A stretch of 64,000 nucleotides of DNA from Sphingomonadales bacterium UBA2683. GTDB lineage: Bacteria > Pseudomonadota > Alphaproteobacteria > Sphingomonadales > Sphingomonadaceae. A program made the position numbers and the translations under genes. Position 1 is the first letter of the stretch; the number at the start of each line of letters is the position of its first letter. The notes under the pieces were generated by a model. That model was not told the origin of the DNA. It saw nothing but the letters and a program-made list of their open reading frames with translations, and did no database searches. This document shows positions 25,106-33,185 of this stretch, in pieces. The stretch lies in contig DELZ01000001.1 in the NCBI GenBank assembly GCA_002354635.1, forward strand, positions 170,983 through 234,982, read 5' to 3'.

Positions 25106-25126
25106 GCTCCGCATCAGGTGCGGAGC
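25106..25126 (+). repeat. GCTCCGCAC palindrome, single copy
   Basis: GCTCCGCATCAGGTGCGGAG followed by C, a near-perfect 21-base palindrome placed seven bases from the end of the CAP-domain gene, where it may help terminate transcription. Confidence 0.7.
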
Positions 25127-25133
25127 GCGAGCG

Positions 25134-25721
25134 TCACCCCTTCAGCGGGTCCCGACCGACAATATTGCCTGCCGGACTGTAGCGGCAGACCAGGAAATCG
25201 TTGCTGGCGTTGCTGGCCACGGCGCAGCCGATGCGCTGGCTGGTCGGCCAGATGATCTGGGTATAATGGGCGACATCGCCCCAGTTGCCGGTGCTGCTGC
25301 TGTCGGGGAACAGGCCAGGCTTGAAATAGCGGTCCTCGTCGACCCAGGCGCCGACCATTTCGCCATAGCTGTAGGCATCGCGCGTCCCCATCCAGAGATT
25401 CTCGCCCTGCCGGGGGCTGCGCCCGGTTTGCGGATCGTGGGCGAATGTTCCGGTGCGGGCCAGGGTGGCGGCATAGACGGCGGCATCGTTCGCCAGCTCC
25501 GCGTTCCAGACCAGCTTTGGCGCGCCGACTTTCGCCCGCGCACTATCATGGGCGCGCATGACCGCGTCCTGCAGACGGCGGTCGCCGCGCGGTTCCGGTG
25601 CCATGCTGGGGCGCGGCTCGACAACGGTGGCCGGAGACGGGCTGTGCGAGGGGGCCGGCGAACAGGCGGCAATGGCTGGCGTGATCAGTAGGATGACGCT
25701 AAGGGCGCGGATGATATGCAT
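25134..25721 (-). CDS. CAP/SCP-domain lipoprotein
   Basis: 195 residues from the ATG at 25721, which gives a clean lipoprotein signal (ALSVILLITPAIAAC). After a proline/serine linker comes a CAP domain: LQDAVMRAHDSARAKVG, LVWNAELANDAAVYAATLA, GENLWMG, the signature GDVAHYTQIIWPTSQRIGCA, and YSPAGNIVGRDP. CAP proteins bind sterols, lipids or polysaccharides; the bacterial role is unknown. The conserved His/Glu pocket residues appear present. Its start lies 40 bases from that of divergent hemW. Confidence 0.87.
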   Translation of the reverse strand: MHIIRALSVILLITPAIAACSPAPSHSPSPATVVEPRPSMAPEPRGDRRLQDAVMRAHDSARAKVGAPKLVWNAELANDAAVYAATLARTGTFAHDPQTGRSPRQGENLWMGTRDAYSYGEMVGAWVDEDRYFKPGLFPDSSSTGNWGDVAHYTQIIWPTSQRIGCAVASNASNDFLVCRYSPAGNIVGRDPLKG

Positions 25722-25760
25722 GAACAGGCCTCTACCATTGGAAAAATGAACAGGAGTGAT

Positions 25761-26903
25761 ATGGGGCCGCTGGCACTTTATATCCACTGGCCATTCTGCG
25801 TCTCAAAATGTCCCTATTGCGATTTCAACAGCCATGTCCGCGAGCAGGTTGATTTTGCGGCCTGGCAGGAAGCACTGCTCGCCGATATGGCGCATGAGGC
25901 AAGCCTGACCATGGGCCGCCGGCTGTCGAGCATATTCTTCGGCGGCGGCACCCCCTCGCTGATGCCGCCTTCACTCGTTGCAGCGTTGATCGCGGCGGCC
26001 GAGCGGCACTGGGGCTTTGCCGACGATATCGAGATCACGCTGGAGGCCAATCCCTCTTCGGTGGAAGCGGCGAATTTTCATGATCTGGCCGGAGCGGGCG
26101 TGAACCGGGTGTCGCTCGGTCTGCAATCGCTGGATGACCAGACGCTCGCCTTTCTGGGCCGGGCGCATGATGTCCATGAAGGCCTCGCGGCGCTCGATAC
26201 CGCGCAGCAGGCGTTTGACCGGGTCAGCTTTGATCTGATCTACGCCAGACCCGGCCAGTCGCTGGCCGACTGGCAGGCGGAACTGGAGCGCGCGCTTAGC
26301 TTTGGTACCGGACATCTGTCGCTCTATCAGCTGACGATCGAGCCGGGGACGCGGTTCGAGACTTTGGTGCGGACCGGGGCGCTGGTCCCGGCCGACGATG
26401 ACCATGCGGCCGACCTGTTCGAGCTGACCCGCGGGCTGATGACGGATGCCGGTCTGCCCGCCTACGAGATCAGCAATCACGCCAGACCGGGGCAGGAAAG
26501 CCGCCACAACCTGACCTACTGGCGTTACGAGGACTATATCGGCATCGGCCCGGGCGCGCACGGACGGCGGCTGGACAGCGCGACCGAGCGGCACAAGAAG
26601 CCGGAGAATTTTCTTTCGGGCGTGACGCGCAATGGTCATGGCGTGAAGGTCGAACAGGCGTTGTCGCCCGAGACCCGGGCGATGGAAGCGCTGATGATGG
26701 GGCTGCGGCTGGCCGAGGGCGTGGATCTGGAAGATCTGGAGGCTAAAACCGGGCTGGCAGCGGCGGCGATGGTGGATGGTGGTGAGGTGGCGAAGCTCGC
26801 GGCGCTGGGCTTTGTCGAGCGACGGGGCGAGCGTCTGGCCGTCCTACCAAAAGGCATGCCTCTGCTGGATGCGCTGTTGCCGAAAATTATCGCGGACATC
26901 TGA
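25761..26903 (+). CDS. hemW: Heme chaperone HemW (radical SAM)
   Basis: 380 residues from the ATG at 25761, which has AGGAG five bases upstream; two earlier ATGs (25716, 25746) are less likely. The radical-SAM cluster motif is C13-VSK-C17-PY-C20, followed by FGGGTPSLM and the HemN/HemW core (VSLGLQSLDDQTLAFLGRAHD, FDLIYARPGQ). It lacks the N-terminal extension of true coproporphyrinogen dehydrogenase HemN. It inserts heme into respiratory enzymes. The usual neighbour rdgB is upstream, separated here by repeats and the CAP gene. Confidence 0.93.
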   Translation: MGPLALYIHWPFCVSKCPYCDFNSHVREQVDFAAWQEALLADMAHEASLTMGRRLSSIFFGGGTPSLMPPSLVAALIAAAERHWGFADDIEITLEANPSSVEAANFHDLAGAGVNRVSLGLQSLDDQTLAFLGRAHDVHEGLAALDTAQQAFDRVSFDLIYARPGQSLADWQAELERALSFGTGHLSLYQLTIEPGTRFETLVRTGALVPADDDHAADLFELTRGLMTDAGLPAYEISNHARPGQESRHNLTYWRYEDYIGIGPGAHGRRLDSATERHKKPENFLSGVTRNGHGVKVEQALSPETRAMEALMMGLRLAEGVDLEDLEAKTGLAAAAMVDGGEVAKLAALGFVERRGERLAVLPKGMPLLDALLPKIIADI

Positions 26904-26986
26904 AAATCAGGCCGTTTTCTATCGCTTAACAGCGTTGAATATTATCTGCTTAGCTGTCACAATCTTCTCCGATAAGGAGAGACAGC

Positions 26987-28774
26987 ATGGGCCTATTCAG
27001 CGTGATCAAGCGGGAAGTCGCGTTTACCCGGTCGCTCAAGGGGCTGATGAAGCAGGTGCAGGATATTGACCCGGCCGCCCCGGTGCTGATCACCGATGAT
27101 ATCGAAGCCACCGTCGCCGCCTATCCGGACAATGTCGCCTTTCATTTCGAAGGCGACACGGTCAGCTATGCCGCGTTCGACGCGCGCGCCACCCGGATTG
27201 CGCACTGGGCCTTGTCCGAGGGCTATCAGGCCGGGGATACGGTCGCGCTGTTCATGGAAAACGCGCCCGATTTTGTCGCGGTCTGGTTCGGCCTGTCAAA
27301 GGTCGGCGTGGTGACCGCGATGATCAACTGCAATCTGGAGGGAGCGGGCCTCGCCCATTGCCTCAATATCGTGTCGACCAGGGCGGTGATCAGTTCCGCC
27401 GATCTGGCGCCGAAGGTGAAGAAAATTGCCGGTCAGCTGGATGGATCACCGGTGCTGTGGGACTGGGATGGCGCCGTCGGCAAGGACCTGAACGCCGCGC
27501 TGGCCGCGCTTCCCGCCGAGCAACCGGACAAAAGCCACCGCGCCCATCTGACCGGCAACGACCTGTTTCTCTATGTCTACACATCGGGCACGACCGGCCT
27601 GCCCAAGGCCGCCCGCATATCCCATGCCCGCGCCCGGCGCAGCTTTCGCATCGCGATACCGAGCTGTCCGATCACGCCGGATGACCGCGTCTATATCACT
27701 TTGCCGCTCTATCATGTGACCGGCGGCTTCCTGGGCCTCGGCGGGGCCTTGCTGAGCGGGGCCTCGGTCATCCTGCGCCGCAAATTCTCGGCTTCGCAAT
27801 ATTGGGATGATGTGGCGGATCATGGCGCGACAGTGGTGGTCTATATCGGCGAGCTGTGCCGCTATCTGCTCAACCAGCCGGAACATGGCAAGGAACGCGC
27901 CCACAAGTTGCGGGTCGGCATTGGCAACGGGCTGCGCTCGGATATCTGGCAGCAGTTTGTCGACCGCTTTTCCGTGCCCAAGCTGCTGGAAATCTACGGG
28001 TCGACAGAGGGCAATATCTTCCTGATGAATTTTGACGGGAAGATTGGCGCGGTCGGCCGGATCCCGAAATATCTCGAAAAGCAGTTCGGCGACGTGCGGA
28101 TTGTCAAATTCGATGTCGCGGAGGAGCAGCCGATCCGCGGCGATGACGGATTTTGCATCAAGGCCGACTGGAACGAAGCGGGCGAGCTGATCGGACGGAT
28201 CGATGGCGGCGGCCCATCCGATTTTTCCGGCTATCAGGACAAGGACGCGACCGAGAAGAAGATTCTTCGCGATGTGTTCGAAAAAGGAGATGCCTGGTTC
28301 CGCTCCGGCGACCTGATGAGCCGCGACCGCGCCGGCTATATCTATTTCAAGGACCGGATCGGTGACACATTCCGCTGGAAGGGCGAAAATGTCGCCACCA
28401 ACGAGGTCGCCGAAACCCTATCGCAATATCCCGGGATCAGGACCGCCAATGTCTATGGCGTCACGGTGCCCGGCACCGATGGCCGCGCGGGCATGGCATC
28501 ACTGACCGTCGCCGAGGATTTCGATATCCAAGGTCTGCGCGATTTTCTGGCAAAGCAGTTGCCGCCCTATGCCGTGCCGCTGTTTATCCGGATCGAACCG
28601 GAGGCACAGACGACCGGAACCTTCAAATATCGCAAGGTGGAACTGGTTGAAGAGGGATTCGATATCGGGCGGGTCAGCGATCCGCTCTGGTTCGGGACGC
28701 CGGGTGCCGACGACTATGAGCCCCTGACCGCGGCGCAACATGGAAAGATTCTGGCGAGCGAATATCGGTTGTAG
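26987..28774 (+). CDS. Long-chain acyl-CoA synthetase, FATP/VLCS type
   Basis: 595 residues. The AMP-binding P-loop is YTSGTTGLPKAARISH; the adenine motif is IYGSTEGN; the hinge region reads RSGDLMSRDRAGYIYFKDRIGDTFRWKGENVATNEV, which matches fatty-acid transport protein (FATP/ACSVL) members. The C-terminal TTGTFKYRKVELVEEGFD completes the domain that forms the thioester. It activates long or very-long fatty acids, perhaps also sterol side chains. Stands between hemW and xerC with its own ribosome site (AAGGAGAG). Confidence 0.92.
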   Translation: MGLFSVIKREVAFTRSLKGLMKQVQDIDPAAPVLITDDIEATVAAYPDNVAFHFEGDTVSYAAFDARATRIAHWALSEGYQAGDTVALFMENAPDFVAVWFGLSKVGVVTAMINCNLEGAGLAHCLNIVSTRAVISSADLAPKVKKIAGQLDGSPVLWDWDGAVGKDLNAALAALPAEQPDKSHRAHLTGNDLFLYVYTSGTTGLPKAARISHARARRSFRIAIPSCPITPDDRVYITLPLYHVTGGFLGLGGALLSGASVILRRKFSASQYWDDVADHGATVVVYIGELCRYLLNQPEHGKERAHKLRVGIGNGLRSDIWQQFVDRFSVPKLLEIYGSTEGNIFLMNFDGKIGAVGRIPKYLEKQFGDVRIVKFDVAEEQPIRGDDGFCIKADWNEAGELIGRIDGGGPSDFSGYQDKDATEKKILRDVFEKGDAWFRSGDLMSRDRAGYIYFKDRIGDTFRWKGENVATNEVAETLSQYPGIRTANVYGVTVPGTDGRAGMASLTVAEDFDIQGLRDFLAKQLPPYAVPLFIRIEPEAQTTGTFKYRKVELVEEGFDIGRVSDPLWFGTPGADDYEPLTAAQHGKILASEYRL

Positions 28775-28780
28775 AAGGCG

Positions 28781-28803
28781 TGCTCCACATTTGATGCGGA
28801 GCA
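28781..28803 (+). repeat. GCTCCGCAC palindrome, single copy
   Basis: TGCTCCACATTTGATGCGGA followed by GCA; imperfect palindrome between the acyl-CoA synthetase gene and xerC, six bases after the stop. Confidence 0.65.
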
Positions 28804-28817
28804 CATTCCACATAAAT

Positions 28818-28846
28818 TTGGAGATTGATTCGGGGTCTGCTAGATT
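28818..28846 (+). promoter_or_regulatory. Predicted housekeeping promoter of xerC
   Basis: TTGGAGA (28818-28824), 14 bases, then GCTAGATT (28839-28846). This matches the Caulobacter-type housekeeping pattern TTGaCgS-N10/14-GCTAnAWC. The start of transcription would fall at or within a base or two of the xerC ATG (28853), and no ribosome site precedes that ATG. Confidence 0.5.
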
Positions 28847-28852
28847 CCACAA

Positions 28853-29785
28853 ATGGACACCGCCAGCGCCCTCATCAATGACTTTGCCGCCTACCTGCGC
28901 GATGACCGGCGGCGGTCAGTGCATACGCTGCGGGCCTATGTCACCACTGCTGAACGCTTCTGCGCTTTTTTGATGGACCATATCGGCGGCGGCGTTGGCA
29001 CCGCCGAGCTCAAGGCGCTCAAGCAGGCGGATATCCGGTCCTATCTCGCCTGGCGGCGGAGGGACGGGCTGACCAACAACAGCGCGGCGCGGGAATTGTC
29101 GGCACTGCGGGCGTTTCTGAAATTTGTCGGCGGCGACGAGGCGCAGATACCCAAGATCAAGGGTCCCAAGGTCAAGCGCGGCGTTCCCCGCCCGGCCTCG
29201 CCCGATGATATTCTGGCGCTGGCCGGGGACGCACAGGACAATGCTTCCGAGGACTGGATCGGCGCGCGCGACTGGGCGGTGCTGCTGCTGCTCTATGGAT
29301 CGGGCCTGCGGATCAGCGAGGCGCTCGACCTGACCGGCGATGCCCTGCCGCTGTCCGACACGTTGCGGGTGACCGGCAAGCGCAACAAGACCCGGATCGT
29401 GCCGCTGTTGCCGCAGGTGCGCGCGGCGATCGAACATTATATCGATCTCTGTCCCTATCCGATTGCTCAGGATTTTGCGCGCTGCAAGGACGACCGGATC
29501 GGCGGCTCGCCGCTGTTCCGCGGCAAGCGCGGCGGGCCGCTGTCCCCGAACATGATCCGGCGGGTGGTGCAGCAGGCGCGGACCAATCTCGGCATCGCCG
29601 ACACCACAACACCGCATGCGCTGCGCCACAGCTTTGCCACGCATCTGCTGGCGGGCGGCGCGGATTTGCGGAGCTTGCAGGAATTGCTGGGGCACGCGAG
29701 CCTGAGCTCTACGCAGGTCTATACGGCGGTGGATGCGGCGCATTTGCTGGACGTCTATCAGAATGCCCATCCACGGGCGGGCTAA
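28853..29785 (+). CDS. xerC: Tyrosine recombinase XerC
   Basis: 310 residues. The N-terminal SAM-like core-binding domain (DFAAYLRDDRRRSVHTLRAYVTTAE) is followed by the catalytic domain with the expected residues: R in YGSGLRISEAL, K in VTGKRNKTR, H-x-x-R in HALRHSFATHLL, H in LLGHASLSSTQVY, and the nucleophile Y in that last motif. It resolves chromosome dimers at dif with XerD. The 3' end (from about 29547) is repeated, with changes, at 30867-31105. The mRNA may be leaderless. Confidence 0.95.
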   Translation: MDTASALINDFAAYLRDDRRRSVHTLRAYVTTAERFCAFLMDHIGGGVGTAELKALKQADIRSYLAWRRRDGLTNNSAARELSALRAFLKFVGGDEAQIPKIKGPKVKRGVPRPASPDDILALAGDAQDNASEDWIGARDWAVLLLLYGSGLRISEALDLTGDALPLSDTLRVTGKRNKTRIVPLLPQVRAAIEHYIDLCPYPIAQDFARCKDDRIGGSPLFRGKRGGPLSPNMIRRVVQQARTNLGIADTTTPHALRHSFATHLLAGGADLRSLQELLGHASLSSTQVYTAVDAAHLLDVYQNAHPRAG

Positions 29786-29888
29786 GATCGATGTCGATCT
29801 CATGTGTGTGCCGGGCACGCCGTTCATTCCGGCCTGATGCCCAAAATACCCGCCGGAGTTCGCGCGGCATTTCCGGTGGACGGCCCAT
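29786..29888 (-). mobile_element. Possible IS30-type transposase 5' remnant
   Basis: On the minus strand an ATG at 29888, with AGGAG five bases upstream, begins MGRPPEMPRELRRVFWAS, which resembles the opening of IS30-family transposases. The frame then loses similarity, and a shifted frame reads QAGMNGVPGTHMRS, which could be the later part of the same domain after a deletion and frameshift. No terminal repeats are visible. The rest of the 250 bases between xerC and the stress gene holds nothing else I can name. Confidence 0.3.
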
Positions 29889-30036
29889 AGTCTCTCCTGT
29901 CGAGGCAAGCATATACGTACTGACCCTGATTTCAATCAGCTGGAAAACGGCTAGTTTTATCGATCAGGGACAATCCGCCAGCCCTGGCTGCGAGGGTTGA
30001 TGCTCAAACACAAAATGCAAGGGAGTTATTATCGCC

Positions 30037-30858
30037 GTGTCGATGCAGATTTTGATAGCCACCGATCTGACAGCGAGAGCAGATCGACCATTCGCGCGCG
30101 CCAAGATGCTCGCCGATATCTGGAACGCAGATCGTACGTTGCTGTTTGTCAGCAGCCCCAAAACCGAGGTCGACATCGAGAAAGTCGAGGCCCAGCTGCG
30201 GCGCAACTACGGCGCAGATGCCGAAGGCTGCAATCTGGCGATCAATTACGGAAAGCCTCCCCAGGTGATTGCCGATACAGCGGTACAATTGGGCAGCGAC
30301 CTGATCATCGTGGGCGCGGCGCGCCATAACAACATCTCCGATTTTTTCCTGGGTACGGCGGTCGACCATCTGGTCCACCATGCCAAAGCCCCGGTCCTTG
30401 TGGTCAAGGAACGGCCGCGTGCCATTTACGGGCGCATATTGGTCGCAACCGATTTTTCCGATTTTTCGGCTCATGCGCTGCGTTCTGCCCTGACCCTGTT
30501 CCCCGATGCAAAAATCGAACTCGTGCACAATCATCATGTCGCTTACGAGGCCTGGCTGAAATCGGACGGGGTTACGGCGGACATGCGGTCCGATGCGGAA
30601 AAGGAATTGCAGGATTTCATGACCGCTCTGAACCTGTCGGAGAGTGACAGGTCGCGCGTGACCGCCCGCCTTGTCGAGGGCAATCTTCACCAGTCGATAT
30701 ACAAGATGCTCGATACAGGTGAATTCGATCTGCTGGTACTCGGAACGCACGGAAGAAGCGGCTTTGTCATGGCCACCATCGGCAGCCGTGCCAGCGAAAT
30801 GATGGGCTGGTCGCCGGTGGATGTATTGATGGTCAGAAAAACTCACCAGGCAAGCTGA
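30037..30858 (+). CDS. Universal stress protein, two tandem Usp domains
   Basis: 273 residues. The first domain (about 1-130) has a degraded nucleotide motif (GAARHNNISDFFLGTA), the second (137-273) an intact G-2x-G-9x-G-S (GTHGRSGFVMATIGSR), so ATP is probably bound by the second half only. Both end in the usual APVLVVKE or DVLMVRK strand. Start is GTG at 30037 after a GGGAG site; an ATG two codons later is possible. It lies between xerC and a displaced copy of the xerC 3' end, so it looks inserted. Confidence 0.88.
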   Translation: MSMQILIATDLTARADRPFARAKMLADIWNADRTLLFVSSPKTEVDIEKVEAQLRRNYGADAEGCNLAINYGKPPQVIADTAVQLGSDLIIVGAARHNNISDFFLGTAVDHLVHHAKAPVLVVKERPRAIYGRILVATDFSDFSAHALRSALTLFPDAKIELVHNHHVAYEAWLKSDGVTADMRSDAEKELQDFMTALNLSESDRSRVTARLVEGNLHQSIYKMLDTGEFDLLVLGTHGRSGFVMATIGSRASEMMGWSPVDVLMVRKTHQAS

Positions 30859-30866
30859 AAGCAGGC

Positions 30867-31105
30867 CGAACATGATCCGCCGCGTGGTGCAGCAGGCGCG
30901 GATCAGGCTCGGCATCGCCGACCCCACCATGCCCCATGCCCTGCGCCACAGCTTTGCCACGCATCTGCTGGCCGGCGGCGCGGATTTGCGGAGCTTGCAG
31001 GAGTTGCTGGGCCATGCGAGCCTGAGCTCGACGCAGGTCTATACGGCGGTGGATGCGGCGCATTTGCTGGATGTCTATCAGAATGCGCATCCGAGGGCTG
31101 GGTAT
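30867..31105 (+). pseudogene. Displaced 3' end of xerC
   Basis: The ~239 bases match the last part of xerC (29547-29785) at roughly nine positions in ten. Differences are mostly silent: the encoded peptide keeps HALRHSFATHLL, LLGHASLSSTQVYTAVD and AHLLDVYQNAHPRAG, and changes only a few residues (IRLGIADPTMP for TNLGIADTTTP). It has no 5' part and no stop at the proper place. It is a gene tail left behind, not a working gene. Confidence 0.85.
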
Positions 31106-31186
31106 CCACTTAAAATAATTTTAGCGTTAGCTATAATTTCAGAACTTAACGTTCGAGCCAATTTCATTCGGGCGAGCAAAAACTAC

Positions 31187-31312
31187 TCACCTTTGCTTCA
31201 CAATAGCATCCCAGATCATCCCCGGCGTATCCGTCCAATTAAACGCCTCAATTGCCACAATCCCAATCGGTGAGGTTACGTTTATCTCGGTTAGCTATTC
31301 GCCGTCGATGAC
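31187..31312 (-). pseudogene. Displaced 3' end of gshB
   Basis: On the minus strand the sequence reads LTEINVTSPIGIVAIEAFNW then TDTPGMIWDAIVKQR and a TGA stop at 31187. The same region of the intact gshB (31951) reads LTEINVTSPTGIVAIDKFNG then TDTPGMIWDAIERRLAAK. An in-frame TAG stands where the tryptophan before LTEIN should be, and similarity ends a few codons further. DNA identity is clearly lower than protein similarity, so the source was a diverged homologue. It lies tail-to-tail, 81 bases from the xerC tail. Confidence 0.8.
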
Positions 31313-31326
31313 AGCAAGCCCCCCCC

Positions 31327-31929
31327 TCACCCCTCCTTCGGCCGCCAGAAAATAATCCGCCAAACATAGACCAGCACGATCAACCCGATCACGCCCAGCG
31401 ACACCGGCCCCAGATAATCCCCGATATCATCGACATTCTGCTGCAGCTGGTAGCCGGCGTAAACCAGGGCGCTGTTCCAGACGGTGGCACCGGCGCTGGT
31501 GGCGAGGATGAAGCGTTTGCGGGACATGCCGAACAGCCCGGCGGGCACCGAGATCAGGGTGCGGATATTGGGGATGAAGCGGGCGACGAACACCACCCAT
31601 TCGCCGTGATTGTCGAAAATCCGGTCGATCCGGTTGACGGTGGCGATATCGAGCGTCAGCCAGCGGCCATGGCGACGCACATAGCCGCGCAGGTCATCCT
31701 CGTCCCAGTGACGCCCGACCATGAACCAGAAATAATTGCCGATCAGCGAACCGATCGTGCCGACCAGCACCAGCGCCACCGGATGGAAGCGCCCCTGCCC
31801 CACGCCGACGCCGCCGAGGCCCATGATCAGCTCGGACGGGATCGGCGGAAAGATATTTTCCAGCGCCATCAGAAAGCCGATCGCCCAGTAGCCGGCCTGG
31901 GCGATCAGGTCCGAGATCCAGCTGTTCAA
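31327..31929 (-). CDS. DedA-family membrane protein
   Basis: 200 residues with about five membrane segments. The DedA/SNARE-associated motif is clear: ENIFPPIPSELIMGLGG near the N terminus and FVARFIPNIRTLISVPAGLFGMSRKRF in the middle, with the paired arginines needed for function. DedA proteins support membrane-potential homeostasis and lipid-carrier recycling. The start is TTG (31929) without a clear ribosome site; it lies 21 bases after gshB and may be coupled. It sits between the intact gshB and a displaced gshB tail. Confidence 0.88.
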   Translation of the reverse strand: MNSWISDLIAQAGYWAIGFLMALENIFPPIPSELIMGLGGVGVGQGRFHPVALVLVGTIGSLIGNYFWFMVGRHWDEDDLRGYVRRHGRWLTLDIATVNRIDRIFDNHGEWVVFVARFIPNIRTLISVPAGLFGMSRKRFILATSAGATVWNSALVYAGYQLQQNVDDIGDYLGPVSLGVIGLIVLVYVWRIIFWRPKEG

Positions 31930-31950
31930 CGCGCAAAGCCGGCTGCGCGA

Positions 31951-32907
31951 TTATTTTGCGGCAAGACGGCGCTCGATTGCATCCCAGATCATGCCCGGCG
32001 TATCGGTGCCGTTAAATTTGTCGATCGCGACAATGCCGGTTGGCGAGGTCACGTTAATCTCGGTCAGCCATTTGCCGCCGATTACATCGATGCCGACGAA
32101 GATCAGGCCGAGCCGTTTCAGGTCGGGGCCCATCGCCGCGCAGATTTCCTTTTCGCGTGTCGTCAGTTCCGCCGCCTCGGCATAGCCGCCCTGCGCCAGA
32201 TTGGAGCGAAATTCGCCTTCGCCCGGTTTGCGGTTGATCGCGCCGGCAAATTCGCCGTCGATCAGCACGATGCGCTTGTCGCCCTGATGCACTTCGGGGA
32301 GGAATGGCTGGACCATATGCGGTTCCGGCCAGGTCTGGTTGAACACCTCGAACAGGGCGCTGAGATTGCTGCCGTCCTCCGGCACCAGGAAGATCGCCTT
32401 GCCACCATTGCCGTGCAGCGGCTTGACGACGATGCCGCCATGTTGCTTCTGGAAGGCGCGCACTTCGTCGAGGTCGCGGGTGATCAGGGTCGGCGGCATA
32501 AACTGGGCATAGTCCAGCACATAGACCTTTTCCGGCGCGTTGCGGACCGAGACGGGATTGTTGACCACCAGCGTCTCGGCTTCAATGCGCTCGAGCAGAT
32601 GGGTGGCGGTGATATAGCCGACGTGGAAGGGCGGGTCCTGCCGCATCAGCACGACGTCGACATCGCTGCCGAGATCAAGTTTTACCGGATCGCCAAAGGT
32701 AAAATGGTCACCCTTCACCGGCCGCACCGTCACCGGGTGGGCGGGCGTGGTCAGTCGGCCATTGGCGTGCAGGGTTAGCCCCTTTACGTCATAATGAAAT
32801 ATCTCATGGCCGCGTTTCTGTGCGGCGATCATCAGCGCGAAGCTGCTGTCACCGGCGATATTCACGCTTTCCATCGGGTCCATTTGTACGGCGATTTTCA
32901 GGGTCAT
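31951..32907 (-). CDS. gshB: Glutathione synthetase
   Basis: 318 residues, full length. Opens AVQMDPMESVNIAGDSSFAL, with the ATP-grasp segments VVNNPVSVRNAPEKVYVLDY, IVVKPLHGNGGKAIFLV (glycine-rich loop), EVHQGDKRIVLIDGE and the closing GLIFVGIDVIGGKWLTEINV. It joins glycine to gamma-glutamylcysteine. An AAGGAATAGGC site precedes the ATG. Its 3' end has a second diverged copy at 31187. Confidence 0.97.
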   Translation of the reverse strand: MTLKIAVQMDPMESVNIAGDSSFALMIAAQKRGHEIFHYDVKGLTLHANGRLTTPAHPVTVRPVKGDHFTFGDPVKLDLGSDVDVVLMRQDPPFHVGYITATHLLERIEAETLVVNNPVSVRNAPEKVYVLDYAQFMPPTLITRDLDEVRAFQKQHGGIVVKPLHGNGGKAIFLVPEDGSNLSALFEVFNQTWPEPHMVQPFLPEVHQGDKRIVLIDGEFAGAINRKPGEGEFRSNLAQGGYAEAAELTTREKEICAAMGPDLKRLGLIFVGIDVIGGKWLTEINVTSPTGIVAIDKFNGTDTPGMIWDAIERRLAAK

Positions 32908-32939
32908 GCCTATTCCTTAGAGATATTCGAGCCCGCTTA

Positions 32940-33014
32940 CCGTTCGTCTCGAGCGTAGTCGAGACACAATGGCATCGCGGCAGACGTCTCTCGACTTCGC
33001 CCGGGACGAACGGG
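32940..33014 (+). repeat. CGTTCGTC-type inverted repeat (copy 2)
   Basis: Starts ACCGTTCGTCTCGAGCGTAG and ends CTTCGCCCGGGACGAACGG. The outer CCGTTCGTC/GACGAACGG arms are perfect inverted repeats. The whole 278-base gap between gshB and yraN is occupied by this and the next copy. Confidence 0.65.
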
Positions 33015-33097
33015 AGAGATGCGTTTCTAGCCGCTAGTGGCGAACCTGTCGAACCACAGTTTTGTTTATCACGGCAAAGGAAAATTGCGCCCACTCT

Positions 33098-33171
33098 CCG
33101 TTCGTCCTGAGCCTGTCGAAGGACATCTCTCGGCCGGAAACGCAGTTCGACAAGCTCTCTACTGACGGACA
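33098..33171 (+). repeat. CGTTCGTC-type inverted repeat (copy 3)
   Basis: Starts CCGTTCGTCCTGAGCCTGTC, then GAAGGAC, and ends CAGTTCGACAAGCTC and a degraded right arm. Nearly identical to the left half of the copy at 25011. Confidence 0.65.
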
Positions 33172-33185
33172 GCGGCAAATCCGCC

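Noticed and set aside
30872..31273. A second tyrosine recombinase gene
   Set aside because: It covers only the last third of XerC, lacks the first catalytic arginine and the core-binding domain, and runs past the normal stop; it is a displaced gene end.
28818..31320. Integrative element at a tRNA or att site
   Set aside because: The duplicated segments are gene 3' ends, but no tRNA, integrase beyond housekeeping XerC, or matching att core was found, so a classical island is not supported.
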